From IMG/VR virus record IMGVR_UViG_3300047557_002998, positions 1-24,920 of that record: a stretch of DNA of 24,920 nucleotides; one strand, 5' to 3'. The notes beneath the pieces were generated by a model, which saw only the letters and a program-made list of their open reading frames with translations, did not search any database and was not told the DNA's origin. Positions 1 through 7,450 of the stretch are shown here, one piece after another. Each line of letters begins with the position of its first letter. Position 1 is the stretch's first letter. The stretch comes from a virus. A program made the position numbers and the translations under genes.

Positions 1-1609
1 CGCCGTCGGCAGTGAACCCGAGCCCGCCCGCCTCGCCGCGCGTCGCAATCTGCGGGATCCGCACGCGCAGCCCCTTGCCGGTGTAGAACACCGATTCGGA
101 GCGGTAGTTGGCGACGTTCGCGACGATCTGAGTCGTCGTCGTCCCGAGCGGATCGCCGGTGATGTAGATCCGTTGCGTGATCCCGCACTCCGCGGCGCGG
201 AGCACATTGGCGCGGCCCTCGCGAACCGTCGAGTCACTCCGGCGCGCACTCAGTAGGTAGTTGGCCTCCGACGCCGGGCCTGTGTCGTCGAGCGTCGCAG
301 CGAACGCCGCCGCGTAGGCGTTGTCCAACGCGTTCTCGTTGAGTGCCACAGTGAGCGCCGCGGGGTTGCTGACGGACAGAGCGACCCACGCCACGGGATC
401 CACCAGGGTCTGCACCGTGTTCGCCGTCGCGCCAACTGCCGTGCCGTCGTCGAGCGCCGGACGGACCTTGGCCAGGTACGGACCAGCAGCAGCCGCTGGG
501 ACAACCAGCGTCTGCATCGTCACCCACTCCGCGCCACCCGATGTCCGCACTCGGGTGCCAGCCGGGATCGTACCGCCGTTGTGGCTGGTCGTCCCCACAG
601 TCGTTCCGATCGTGAAACCAGCCTTACCACCGATGGGGCCGCCGCTGTTGATCAGCAGCGTGGACGTCGTCGCCGTGGCGCTGTTGTAAACCCGCAGCTG
701 CCCGCCTGCTGTCTTGCTCGCTCTGGCGTTGATCGAGGAAAGGCCCACCGTGCCGTTGATCAGCGCCACGAGCTCGTCGCTCGTTACCGCATTGACGTCC
801 GCGACGTTGCCGGTTCCTGCGGTCGTGCCCGCCGTGAGCCCGAGTTTTGCGAGCAGGCCGCTCGTGATCGAGGACAGAACCAGCGAACCGCCTGTGCCCG
901 GACGAATACCGCTCAGCGCGATCTGCGTCGTTGACGTCGCCGCAGCCGTGTAACCCAGCGCCGCATTGATCCGAGCAATCACCGCGGCCTGCGTCGTGTC
1001 GCCGCCGGCAAACGTCACCGTCACCTGTTGCCCGCCGTCGACACGCACCCCGAACGACTCACCAGGGAGCACGCTGCCAAACGAGGCCCCGCTGCCCGTG
1101 ACCGTCGCTACGGCTGCCGAGATCGCCGCCGAGCTGCCAGTGCCTGCGTCCGTCGTCACGGACAGAGTGTCGCCCGTCGTGAGCTGAAACGGACCCACGC
1201 CACCGACCAGCGCCGCCAACGCAGAGAACGCCACCGCGCCCACCGACGTATCCACGCGCGAAATGAACAGCCGCTGAGCTCGGAGCTTGAAACTCTTCAG
1301 CCAGCCGTTGCCGTTCCAGAGCTCGGCCAAATGGCGCCGCGCGCTCGGGTTGTTCGCCACCACGCCGCCGTAGGTGTAGCCGAAACCTCCGAACTTGGAC
1401 TCGTAGTCCGCGCTGCCATACACCTCCAGCGCGCCCTTGACCTCCCCCGCGAACGGGCCGTCCTCGAACTCGCCGACCAACAGCACCGCACCAGATCCAA
1501 CGCCAGTGGCGGGATCGGGGGGAGCCTGGTCCACAACCACCACACCCTCGATCTGTCGAATTACTTCAATCGACGGGAGCGAGGTGTATCGCCGCAAAAA
1601 TCCTGACAT
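1..1609 (-). CDS. Phage tail sheath protein, 3' end outside the window
   Basis: The sheath surrounds the tail tube and contracts to drive infection. The visible 536 residues begin at an ATG preceded by AGAAAGGA. The N-terminus fits sheath family architecture: a short beta lead (residues 8-27), then VGEFEDGPF at 45-53, a FGGFG segment near 73-77, and a LWNGNGWLKSFKLRAQRLFISRV stretch split over 97-119. From about residue 130 to 330 there is a long Gly/Thr/Ser-rich insertion of beta type, with PGESFGVRVDGG near 182-193. The core resumes with an ALDDGT/ANTVQTLVDPVAWVAL region and reaches the window edge before the conserved C-terminal domain. A related module occurs in the protein at 8125-8838. 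The gene is the last one visible of the connector-to-tail series, as expected. Family call is from motif pattern only; the insertion's role (exposed decoration) is inference. Confidence 0.85.
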   Translation of the reverse strand, partial: MSGFLRRYTSLPSIEVIRQIEGVVVVDQAPPDPATGVGSGAVLLVGEFEDGPFAGEVKGALEVYGSADYESKFGGFGYTYGGVVANNPSARRHLAELWNGNGWLKSFKLRAQRLFISRVDTSVGAVAFSALAALVGGVGPFQLTTGDTLSVTTDAGTGSSAAISAAVATVTGSGASFGSVLPGESFGVRVDGGQQVTVTFAGGDTTQAAVIARINAALGYTAAATSTTQIALSGIRPGTGGSLVLSSITSGLLAKLGLTAGTTAGTGNVADVNAVTSDELVALINGTVGLSSINARASKTAGGQLRVYNSATATTSTLLINSGGPIGGKAGFTIGTTVGTTSHNGGTIPAGTRVRTSGGAEWVTMQTLVVPAAAAGPYLAKVRPALDDGTAVGATANTVQTLVDPVAWVALSVSNPAALTVALNENALDNAYAAAFAATLDDTGPASEANYLLSARRSDSTVREGRANVLRAAECGITQRIYITGDPLGTTTTQIVANVANYRSESVFYTGKGLRVRIPQIATRGEAGGLGFTADG

Positions 1610-1642
1610 TGGTTCCCAGTTCCTTTCTTGGCCAAAAGCCTA

Positions 1643-2293
1643 TCACGCCGATTCCAGCACTTCTAGTCGGGTCAACGGCTGCAGCTCCACCGCGCGCCGT
1701 AGATGGACCACAGGCACTTCCGCCAGCACCTTGGCGCGGTACTCCCGATCCCGATTGAATGCCGCCGCCGAATTGTCGACGCGGTCCCCGCCACGGTACG
1801 AATAGCGGATCGGCAGGCAGAAATACTCTGGAGGAGCCTGCAGCAGCAGGCCGCTCCGGGTCTCGGTGGGCGAAAACACATCGTCGAGCCGCGCGATCAC
1901 CGCTTGGCGCTCAGGCTTGGTCGTGAGCCAGCAGTCCACCTGGAACTCGACCGCCAGATCGTCTGTTTGCCACAGCACCGAATTGGGCGCGTACTCGTTC
2001 CACGACCACTCCAGCGCCACCGGCGTGAGAGCGTGAGGGGTTCGGGGCTCGCTCGCCGACGTGATCGCCGCGCTGGGGTACTTGAGTTGCTCGAACGACT
2101 CGGGCCACTCCCGCAACACCTGCGCGAAGTGAAACTGATGGCCCCCTGCCACAGAAAACACCACCTTCTCCAGGTACACCGCCAGCGCCTGCGCCGCCGC
2201 GCCGCGCGGATCCATCGTGTTTTGGCGCACCAGCTCGAACCGATCCTCGCCGATCTCTGCCTGCAACCGTCCCGCGCTATCAGTAGTGTCCAC
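1643..2293 (-). CDS. Probable tail terminator or tail completion protein
   Basis: This 216-residue protein lies between a gp10-type gene and the tail sheath, where myoviruses usually encode the protein that caps the tail tube or joins it to the neck. I do not recognise a diagnostic motif. The centre (about 105-175) is beta-rich and contains LAVEFQVDCWLTTKPERQAV, followed by a long loop and RYSYRGGDRVDN; this layout suits the compact alpha/beta fold of terminators. I chose the GTG at 2293, which overlaps the upstream stop by 14 bases and has GGAAGG upstream. An in-frame ATG at 2329 would add 12 residues but overlap the neighbour by 50 bases. Function is inferred from position. Confidence 0.6.
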   Translation of the reverse strand: MDTTDSAGRLQAEIGEDRFELVRQNTMDPRGAAAQALAVYLEKVVFSVAGGHQFHFAQVLREWPESFEQLKYPSAAITSASEPRTPHALTPVALEWSWNEYAPNSVLWQTDDLAVEFQVDCWLTTKPERQAVIARLDDVFSPTETRSGLLLQAPPEYFCLPIRYSYRGGDRVDNSAAAFNRDREYRAKVLAEVPVVHLRRAVELQPLTRLEVLESA

Positions 2294-2768
2294 GCTCTGC
2301 CAGCCTTCCCAGTTCGGCGCGCACCTCAACCGGCACGAGCTGATCTTGAACCGTCGTCATAGCCTTTTCCCAGAAGTGTCGCGGCGCGATCCCCTCCGCC
2401 GCAATCTTGTTCTGGATGGCTCGCGCCACCACATAGGCCTCGTCCTCGTCGTCGGCCAAGCCCTTGCGAACCACCCACGTCAACAACGGTGCCAGCGGCG
2501 GACGAAACGGCCGAGTCCCGTAGTTGATCGGCGCCGCGTGAGGCGCATCGACCCAGAGCTCTCGGGTGAACCCGTTCGCCTTGACGCTGTTCCTCAGGCG
2601 CCCGGTGTCCACCGCGGGGTAAGGGACCGAGCGGTCGATCTCCTTTACCACCTCGGACTTGCCGCGCACCGTCGCCGAGCTCAACCCCCGCAGAACAGCC
2701 TGCGCCACCTCAGGCTCCAGCTTCGAGATCATCGCCGGCAGCTCCTCCAGCGTTATCCGCTTTCTCAC
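2280..2768 (-). CDS. HK97 gp10-like head-tail/tail completion protein
   Basis: The 162-residue product has the pattern of the gp10 (tail-component) family: an N-terminal helix (LEPEVAQAVLRGL), a DTGRLRNSVKA segment near 72-82 that matches the family's typical DTGxLRxS turn, then an APINYGTRPFRPP stretch near 98-112 and a C-terminal helical region rich in charged residues. Members of this family sit at the neck and help attach or complete the tail. Its stop overlaps the next gene and its start overlaps the previous gene by four bases (ATGA type), so it is translationally coupled to both. The DTGRLRNS and NYGTRPF combination makes the family call fairly firm; the exact structural role is not visible. 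Confidence 0.75.
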   Translation of the reverse strand: MRKRITLEELPAMISKLEPEVAQAVLRGLSSATVRGKSEVVKEIDRSVPYPAVDTGRLRNSVKANGFTRELWVDAPHAAPINYGTRPFRPPLAPLLTWVVRKGLADDEDEAYVVARAIQNKIAAEGIAPRHFWEKAMTTVQDQLVPVEVRAELGRLAERGHY

Positions 2769-3361
2769 ACGGCCCCGCGCTCGGGATACAGCTGCGCCTG
2801 CTCCAGCTGCCCGCTAGGCGAGCGCGCCTGCTGCTCGGTGCTCATGTTGACGACCCACTGAAAACGCTCTGCGTCGCGCCACGGCTGCCCACGGACCACG
2901 TAGCGCCGCCGCTGTGTCTCGCCGTCGCGAGAGTCCACGCGCTGCTCCACGAACACCTGCTGGCCCTGGTCGGCGCGGAACACACCCCAGATCTCCGCCT
3001 CGGTGTAGCGCGGACTGATCTCGCGGAGCCGCAGCATCCCCTGGTCAACGGTACCGCCGCTCCTGGACTCAGTGTAAATCGGTCGGGTGTCAACCAACGG
3101 CGTAGGGAGCAGCTCGCGCTCAGCGACAACCCGCGACTCGCCGCGCCCAATCTCCCCACCCTCCCACTGCACCGTCACGATCCAAACGCGATAGGGGCGC
3201 ATCCCCATGTCCGCCATCAACTGACGGGCCCCATCAACCGTTGCGCCCAACGACTCGGCCAACGACAGCTCTGGAGCCTCCAGAGGATGCTGGGTATCGT
3301 TGGGCGTCGATGTGCGAGGGTTTGGCTCGGTCACCGTGGAACGGTACACCAGCCGCCCCAC
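2765..3361 (-). CDS. Probable head closure / neck protein
   Basis: This roughly 198-residue protein is dominated by beta strands after residue 50 (YRVWIVTVQWEGGEIGRGES, then IWGVFRADQGQQVFVEQRVD, then RRRYVVRGQPWRD), which fits the beta-barrel head-closure (stopper) proteins found between connector and tail genes. No signature motif proves this. The start is uncertain: the reading frame stays open far upstream, overlapping the preceding gene completely, and no ATG occurs near its stop. I chose the GTG at 3361, just after the upstream TAG at 3367; later GTG codons are possible. The C-terminal tail is Gln/Ser-rich. Confidence 0.6.
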   Translation of the reverse strand: MGRLVYRSTVTEPNPRTSTPNDTQHPLEAPELSLAESLGATVDGARQLMADMGMRPYRVWIVTVQWEGGEIGRGESRVVAERELLPTPLVDTRPIYTESRSGGTVDQGMLRLREISPRYTEAEIWGVFRADQGQQVFVEQRVDSRDGETQRRRYVVRGQPWRDAERFQWVVNMSTEQQARSPSGQLEQAQLYPERGAV

Positions 3362-3366
3362 TCGCG

Positions 3367-3774
3367 CTACCCAATCACCGTAGCGTTGCGGCCTCCGCCG
3401 CCACCCAAGTGCTCGTACTGGCTGTACGGGTTGCTTACCACCCCGAGCGTGCTCGCCAGACGCAAGGCCCAGAACTTCAGCTGCCCTTGAAGCGCCTCGA
3501 ACTCGCCCGCATTGAGCTTGACGTTGCCGACCTCCGCCGCCTCCAGGCGCTTGCGCGATGTCGAGATCTGACGCTCCACAGCCTCGCACTCGCAAAGCAC
3601 GTGACGCACCTGGACCTCGCCACTTGGCGTGAGCCGGTGGAACGCATCGTCGACAAGGAATGCCGGCTGGCTCGCCGCAGGGTACCCGAGCTGAATCGAC
3701 TGCGCCGTCGAGCTCCAATCCGGGTAGCTCAGGAAATACTTGATCCGCGCCTTCTCCGAATCGCTGAAGCTCAT
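3367..3774 (-). CDS. Probable head-tail connector (adaptor) protein
   Basis: The 135-residue product is mostly helical. It opens with SFSDSEKARIKYFLSYPDW, a pattern common in small adaptor proteins that bind below the portal ring, and continues with an amphipathic helix around 65-110 (VLCECEAVERQISTSRKRLE). It ends with a Gly5 stretch and a short beta tail. Its ATG overlaps the stop of the 55-residue gene upstream (ATGA). Position between capsid and neck genes supports the adaptor role, but this is inference from context and helical character rather than a recognised motif. Confidence 0.6.
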   Translation of the reverse strand: MSFSDSEKARIKYFLSYPDWSSTAQSIQLGYPAASQPAFLVDDAFHRLTPSGEVQVRHVLCECEAVERQISTSRKRLEAAEVGNVKLNAGEFEALQGQLKFWALRLASTLGVVSNPYSQYEHLGGGGGRNATVIG

Positions 3775-3938
3775 AGCCCTTTGACCTTTCCGACCAACCG
3801 CGACGCCGGGATCGGTTTGCCCTTCTTCGGTACCGACGATTTGGGTTTTACCTTTGGCGTCTGGTCGTCGCCAAGGTCTTTGCTATCCGGCTTGTCGTCG
3901 CGTCCCTGGTTGGTGTTGCCGATCCCGCTCTGCTTCAT
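3771..3938 (-). CDS. Small basic protein of unknown function (55 aa)
   Basis: This short gene fills the space between two connector-region genes with ATGA overlaps at both ends (start at 3936-3938, stop at 3771-3773), the normal junction style in this operon. The product is hydrophilic and disordered-looking: an acidic middle (GRDDKPDSKDLGDDQ) followed by a Lys/Pro-rich tail (PKVKPKSSVPKKGKPIPAS). It has ACGAGGG upstream of its ATG. I do not recognise it; a small virion linker or nucleic-acid-binding peptide would fit, but there is no direct evidence. Confidence 0.6.
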   Translation of the reverse strand: MKQSGIGNTNQGRDDKPDSKDLGDDQTPKVKPKSSVPKKGKPIPASRLVGKVKGL

Positions 3939-4669
3939 ACAACCCTCGTAACCTGGTTCCCCAGTTGATCGCGCGACACGACCACGGCTTCAGCCGGAGT
4001 GAACCGGATCCCCTGCTGGTAGACGTGGGCCAGATCGTGCGTTTTCTCGGTGATAAAGGAGTTCACCGGGAGTTCTGTCATGTAGCCGCCACGCGTGACG
4101 TAGCGTCCACCAACCGTGATTCGGTAGCGAGCGATCTTGGTACTCGTTTGCTGGCGCTGCGCCTCGTCCTTCTCGTACTGCTCGCGCTCCCGCAGCTCAG
4201 CAGTAATCAGCGTGCGCAGATGGTCGGGCAAGTCCTTGTCCTCCAGCTTCGCCTGTAGCCGGGACGTGGGGTTTGCGCGAATTCTCCGGGTCTGCTCCGC
4301 CAGCGTCGAATCAGGGAACAACGGGTCCTTCGGAGGCTTGTTCACCTCGGGATCATCCGGGTTCGGCTGCGCCAAAGACCCGGTAGCTCCCGTTGCGCCA
4401 GCCGGATCGACTGTCGCAGCTGCGCCGCTAGCGCCGTTCGGTGCCGTCGCGCCGGTCGCCCCAGGGGCTGGGGGTATCTCGTTAACTGGGTTGGTCGGAG
4501 TCTCGCCCTGTAGCTGCCCCTTGTCGTGAGCCACCAAAGCGTCGACCAACTCCGGCTTGGTGCTCTTGCTCAGCCCCTTGATCCCGCGCTCCTTCGCGAC
4601 CTCGTAAAGGAAGTCGCGGTCAAACGTCTCGTACTCTGCCCGTGCCTGCTTCTCGCTGTATTCCGCCAT
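3935..4669 (-). CDS. Neck-region protein with SAP/Rho-N-like start and collagen-like linker
   Basis: The 244-residue protein has three visible parts. Residues 17-48 (FDRDFLYEVAKERGIKGL and KSTKPELVDALVAHD) read as a two-helix SAP or Rho-N-like unit, a small fold that often binds nucleic acid. Residues 68-98 are a low-complexity GATGATG-type linker resembling collagen repeats. The C-terminal part (from about 130) is helical, then ends in beta strands (KIARYRITVGGRYVTRGGY and later TPAEAVVVSRDQLG). I chose the ATG at 4669 because GGAAAGGACCACC lies directly before it; the in-frame ATG at 4684 would swallow this ribosome binding site. It follows the capsid block and precedes the adaptor. Its exact role is unknown. 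Confidence 0.65.
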   Translation of the reverse strand: MAEYSEKQARAEYETFDRDFLYEVAKERGIKGLSKSTKPELVDALVAHDKGQLQGETPTNPVNEIPPAPGATGATAPNGASGAAATVDPAGATGATGSLAQPNPDDPEVNKPPKDPLFPDSTLAEQTRRIRANPTSRLQAKLEDKDLPDHLRTLITAELREREQYEKDEAQRQQTSTKIARYRITVGGRYVTRGGYMTELPVNSFITEKTHDLAHVYQQGIRFTPAEAVVVSRDQLGNQVTRVV

Positions 4670-4696
4670 GGTGGTCCTTTCCACGGCAGGATATCG

Positions 4697-4897
4697 CTAC
4701 TTCGATCGCTTTGCACGTTCAGCCAGCTCCGTCTTTCGGCTGGCGTAGTTCCGCGCCGCACCCGCGGTCTGCTCTTGGCGCTGGTTCAAAAGTTCGGCCT
4801 CCGAAAGGCTCCGCTCTTTCGCCCAAAGCCCTCGGAGCGCCCCCAGAAACTTGGCCCCCGCACTCAAGGCTGCGGCCAGTCCCGCTAGATCGATCAC
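4697..4897 (-). CDS. Small protein with hydrophobic N-terminus, unknown function
   Basis: This 66-residue protein starts at a GTG that overlaps the stop of the 28-residue membrane peptide (GTGA). Residues 1-25 are hydrophobic (IDLAGLAAALSAGAKFLGAL) and could be a membrane or amphipathic helix; the rest is highly charged and helical (KERSLSEAELLNQRQEQ onward to a basic tail). A small-membrane-protein/charged-tail layout resembles some holins or spanin-like proteins, but nothing proves lysis function and no endolysin is next to it. An alternative frame at 4719-4931 is Arg/Gly-rich and looks like a shadow. Confidence 0.5.
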   Translation of the reverse strand: MIDLAGLAAALSAGAKFLGALRGLWAKERSLSEAELLNQRQEQTAGAARNYASRKTELAERAKRSK

Positions 4898-4980
4898 CTA
4901 CCCACCGCCATGGCCAAAGGCGCCAACGCAAAAGCTATCGCTCCAACCACGACCAACCAGAAAGCAACGCGCCGAATCAT
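4894..4980 (-). CDS. Putative 28-residue single-pass membrane peptide
   Basis: The ATG at 4978-4980 opens a short frame whose product is basic at the N-terminus (MIRR) followed by about 20 hydrophobic residues (VAFWLVVVGAIAFALAPLAM), a clear transmembrane segment, ending GR. GGGAGC lies just before the ATG, and the stop overlaps the GTG of the next gene by four bases. It is the first gene after the terminator that follows the capsid gene, so its expression may need readthrough or its own promoter. It may work with the neighbouring hydrophobic protein; function unknown. Confidence 0.4.
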   Translation of the reverse strand: MIRRVAFWLVVVGAIAFALAPLAMAVGR

Positions 4981-4993
4981 GCTCCCAGAATAG

Positions 4994-5027
4994 CAAAAAC
5001 CCGGCAGCCCCACAGGACCACCGGGTT
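4994..5027 (-). terminator. Rho-independent terminator after the major capsid gene
   Basis: On the minus strand the sequence forms a stem AACCCGG / CCGGGTT (5027-5021 with 5004-4998) around a 16-base loop, followed directly by a TTTTT tract (4999-4995, partly shared with the stem). It lies 33 bases past the capsid stop codon. Such a site lets the highly expressed capsid transcript end while a fraction continues into connector and tail genes. Confidence 0.65.
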
Positions 5028-5059
5028 CAAACACCGCCGAGCTTCAACCCGGAAGTTCG

Positions 5060-6448
5060 TCAGCCGTGCTCGATCACGACCGCGCGCTTGTGGCGAGCCG
5101 TGTCGCCCGAGAGCGCATCGCTCGGCGTGGCGAAGTCGCCCGACCAGCTCCACGACTGGGTCACAGTCTGTTGGAGAGCGTCTTGGGGCGCGCGGAGAAT
5201 GTAGCGAATGCGCTGAGTCATCACCGCGACGCCACCGTTCACGATCGAGAACTCACCGATCTTACCCATCACACCGGCCTCGGTGATGAACTTGGACTCG
5301 TCCAAGTACTTCTCGGACATCACGCCGCCACCGGTGATGATGCAACGACGAATGTCGTAGCCGTTCTCGTTGGTGACCTCGGCGCCGATCTCCTTTGCCA
5401 AGCGAGCGCCACCGTCGCCACCGGGCGAGACCTCCAAGCCGCCATAGCAGTTGGCTTGACTCGGGTTTTCCGTGTTGCGGTAGAACCGGCCACCCACCGC
5501 GTCGCCGAGCGCCAAGTCCCGATACGCGATCGAATCCGGAAGCGACTGGTGCAAGCGCTGCCAGTGATTGTCGGCGAACAATTGCTGTTCACCGGTCGGG
5601 GTGACGTGCACGTGATAGCGGCCATCAGCGTGGGGCGGGATGTTCTGGTCCCGAAGACGAGTGATGCCCGCGATCACGTCGTTGAGCGTCAGAATGTTCG
5701 TCGAGCTGAGGGCGTCGACCGTCGCGCCACCGCCAACGCGCAACCGGCGCGCGCGGGTGGCGGCATACACCGCATCACGGGCAGCCAAACCAACCGTGAG
5801 CGCCGCCGAGAGCGTGAGCACACCCGAACCCAGCGGCTCTGCCGGGTCGTTGGGCGTGTAACCCACCACGGTGTTTGCCGGCTCGCCCGCGACGCTGAAC
5901 GTCACCGGGAGCGGGTTTCCCGGGCTGACCGGCAGCAGCTTGCCGTTCAACAGTCGCTCGGTGAAGCCGTTGAGGGTGGTCACCTGGACCTGGAACGCAC
6001 TGGCGCTAGCCGTAGCCCGAACCATCGCCTCGCCCGCGAGGTACGACGCAAACAGACGGTTGCGCGTTAGAGTGTTCATGGTCAGCGCCGCGCCCAGGCC
6101 CAGCTGCTGGGTGTTGCTGAGGAACGTCGACGCGAGCGTGACGTAGGACGTCGGCATGTGAGTGACGTTGCTGTCGCCGTACTGAGCGGCGGTCACGTCC
6201 CATTGCTCCATTTCGTACTGACGCGGGACCGGATCTTGGCCCGGGATCAGCGGCTTGATCGACGGCAACGGACGACCGCGCCGGGTGAAGATCATGCGCT
6301 CGCCGAGGTTGGCTTCCCAGCGATCGGGTACCGCTTCGCCGCGGAAGAGCAGCTTGGGCATCGTTGCATCGTGGAACACGCGCTCCAGCGTGCCGTCCTG
6401 GACGATCGCGCTCAGCGAACTCGGTATACCTTGCAAAATTAGCGACAC
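5060..6448 (-). CDS. Major capsid protein, HK97 fold
   Basis: The 462-residue protein would build the icosahedral head shell. It is encoded directly after a probable scaffold gene, in a transcription block ended by a terminator. The sequence resembles N4-gp56-type capsids: an N-terminal arm, MIFTRRGRPLPSIKPL near 53-68, a helical core (ALTMNTLTRNRLFASYLAGE), a beta-rich insertion at about 180-215 and the section LRDQNIPPHADGRYHVHVTP near 268-287 followed by QQLFADNHWQRLHQ. The C-terminal region contains KIGEFSIVNGGVAVMTQR and closes with an arm ending in HG. The start is GTG with AAAGGGA upstream; the preceding ATG in another frame lies inside the ribosome binding site. Subfamily name is less certain than the capsid role. 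Confidence 0.85.
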   Translation of the reverse strand: MSLILQGIPSSLSAIVQDGTLERVFHDATMPKLLFRGEAVPDRWEANLGERMIFTRRGRPLPSIKPLIPGQDPVPRQYEMEQWDVTAAQYGDSNVTHMPTSYVTLASTFLSNTQQLGLGAALTMNTLTRNRLFASYLAGEAMVRATASASAFQVQVTTLNGFTERLLNGKLLPVSPGNPLPVTFSVAGEPANTVVGYTPNDPAEPLGSGVLTLSAALTVGLAARDAVYAATRARRLRVGGGATVDALSSTNILTLNDVIAGITRLRDQNIPPHADGRYHVHVTPTGEQQLFADNHWQRLHQSLPDSIAYRDLALGDAVGGRFYRNTENPSQANCYGGLEVSPGGDGGARLAKEIGAEVTNENGYDIRRCIITGGGVMSEKYLDESKFITEAGVMGKIGEFSIVNGGVAVMTQRIRYILRAPQDALQQTVTQSWSWSGDFATPSDALSGDTARHKRAVVIEHG

Positions 6449-6549
6449 AGAAAATCCCTTTCATGGTTTTCCCGTGACGACCTCCCGCTTTATCCCGACC
6501 GTTTCCGCCGTCGTCCGCGTTCGCGTTTGCGCGTCTTGGGTTCCCAGAA

Positions 6550-6578
6550 ACCCTAACAGCGGTTTTTCCTAGCGTCAA
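6550..6578 (-). promoter_or_regulatory. Possible sigma-70-like promoter before the capsid gene
   Basis: On the minus strand TTGACG (6578-6573) and TAGGGT (6555-6550) are separated by 17 bases. The -35 box matches five of six consensus bases but the -10 only three, so support is weak. Its position in the only sizeable intergenic gap before the capsid gene makes a separate capsid promoter plausible. Confidence 0.3.
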
Positions 6579-6584
6579 ACGGCA

Positions 6585-6635
6585 ACGGGCCCAGGAGGCG
6601 CCGAAACGTCTCGATGGGCCCGTGTTGGCGCCTCC
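6585..6635. repeat. Two interleaved perfect inverted repeats
   Basis: An 8-base arm ACGGGCCC at 6585-6592 pairs with GGGCCCGT at 6616-6623, while a 9-base arm GGAGGCGCC at 6594-6602 pairs with GGCGCCTCC at 6627-6635. The arms cross each other, so in RNA they form either alternative hairpins or a pseudoknot. No T tract follows on either strand, so this is not a standard terminator. It lies between the stop of the scaffold gene and the capsid gene. Confidence 0.6.
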
Positions 6636-6639
6636 GCGG

Positions 6640-7341
6640 TTACTTCAATGAGGCCAAGTGCGCTTGGAACTCGGATTGGGTCATGTCCTTGACGGCCTTT
6701 CCGCCCGCCGGCACCCCACCTGCTGGCGGGGGAGGAGCCGGAGGCTTCCCCCCTGCGGGGCTGGTGTCCACGGGCTTATCGATCACCTTCACCGGCGCCG
6801 ACAGCCCGAGCGCGGCTTTCACCTGGGGGTCGTCGAGCTGCTCCTTCAGGAACTGCTCCACATCGAGCTGTTGCCCTTCCGGCAAGGCGTCCGCCCTGGA
6901 TGCCGCCAAATACTTGGCGTAGTTCAGATTCGTGATCCCGAGTTTGGCGCAATTGTCGCTCACGATCCCAGCAAACCGGACCTCTGCCAGCTGCTCTTCA
7001 GCTGCCGCCTGAGCTGCTTTCGCTGCTGCAGCGTCGGCCTTGTGGCGCTCGATCTCGGTCATCTGAGCGCGTTTGGTCGCCTCCTCTTGGTCCTCCAGCT
7101 CCTTCAGCCGCGTCTGCTTCGCCCTGATCTCGTCGACGTTGTCCGTCCCCCAGACTTCTTTGAGCGCGCTACTGCGGGAGCGCTCCAGCCGAGCATTGAG
7201 CTGTTTGGTGGTGAGCTTGATCTCTGGGTCGTCCTGCTGCTGCGGAGCTGGGTCCGGGACTGGGGCGGGTCCACCTCCGCCGCCGCCAGCGCCTGGCTCA
7301 CCGCTCATCAACAACACCCCGAGCATTCTGTAAAACAACAT
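6640..7341 (-). CDS. Probable capsid scaffolding protein
   Basis: Scaffold proteins guide assembly of capsid subunits and are normally encoded directly before the capsid gene, as here. The 233-residue product has the expected make-up: a Gly/Pro-rich disordered start (about 13-40), a long charged and Ala-rich coiled coil (about 45-125, for example KQTRLKELEDQEEATKRAQM), a short region with NLNYAKYLAASR, a Pro/Gly linker near 195-215 and a C-terminal helix (DMTQSEFQAHLASLK) like those that contact the capsid protein. The start at 7341 is supported by AAAAGGACCAGG upstream; an in-frame ATG at 7308 lacks a comparable site. No protease domain is visible. Confidence 0.75.
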   Translation of the reverse strand: MLFYRMLGVLLMSGEPGAGGGGGGPAPVPDPAPQQQDDPEIKLTTKQLNARLERSRSSALKEVWGTDNVDEIRAKQTRLKELEDQEEATKRAQMTEIERHKADAAAAKAAQAAAEEQLAEVRFAGIVSDNCAKLGITNLNYAKYLAASRADALPEGQQLDVEQFLKEQLDDPQVKAALGLSAPVKVIDKPVDTSPAGGKPPAPPPPAGGVPAGGKAVKDMTQSEFQAHLASLK

Positions 7342-7450
7342 CCTGGTCCTTTTCGCCGGCCGTTACCGTGGCCGTACACGTAGCGCCCAAATGCGGAGCG
7401 CCCCGCCAGGGTATCCCAGCGAGGCGCCACACACAACCCAACGGCGTGGG

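Noticed and set aside
3362-3718. N-terminal extension of the neck protein ending at 2765
   Set aside because: It overlaps the adaptor gene in another frame and has shadow-like Gly/Arg/Ala composition.
4697-4980. Holin/spanin lysis cassette
   Set aside because: Only small size and hydrophobicity support it; no endolysin or lipobox is next to it.
5066-6070. 334-residue plus-strand frame opposite the capsid gene
   Set aside because: Arg/Val/Ala/His-rich shadow of the capsid coding strand without motifs or upstream binding site.
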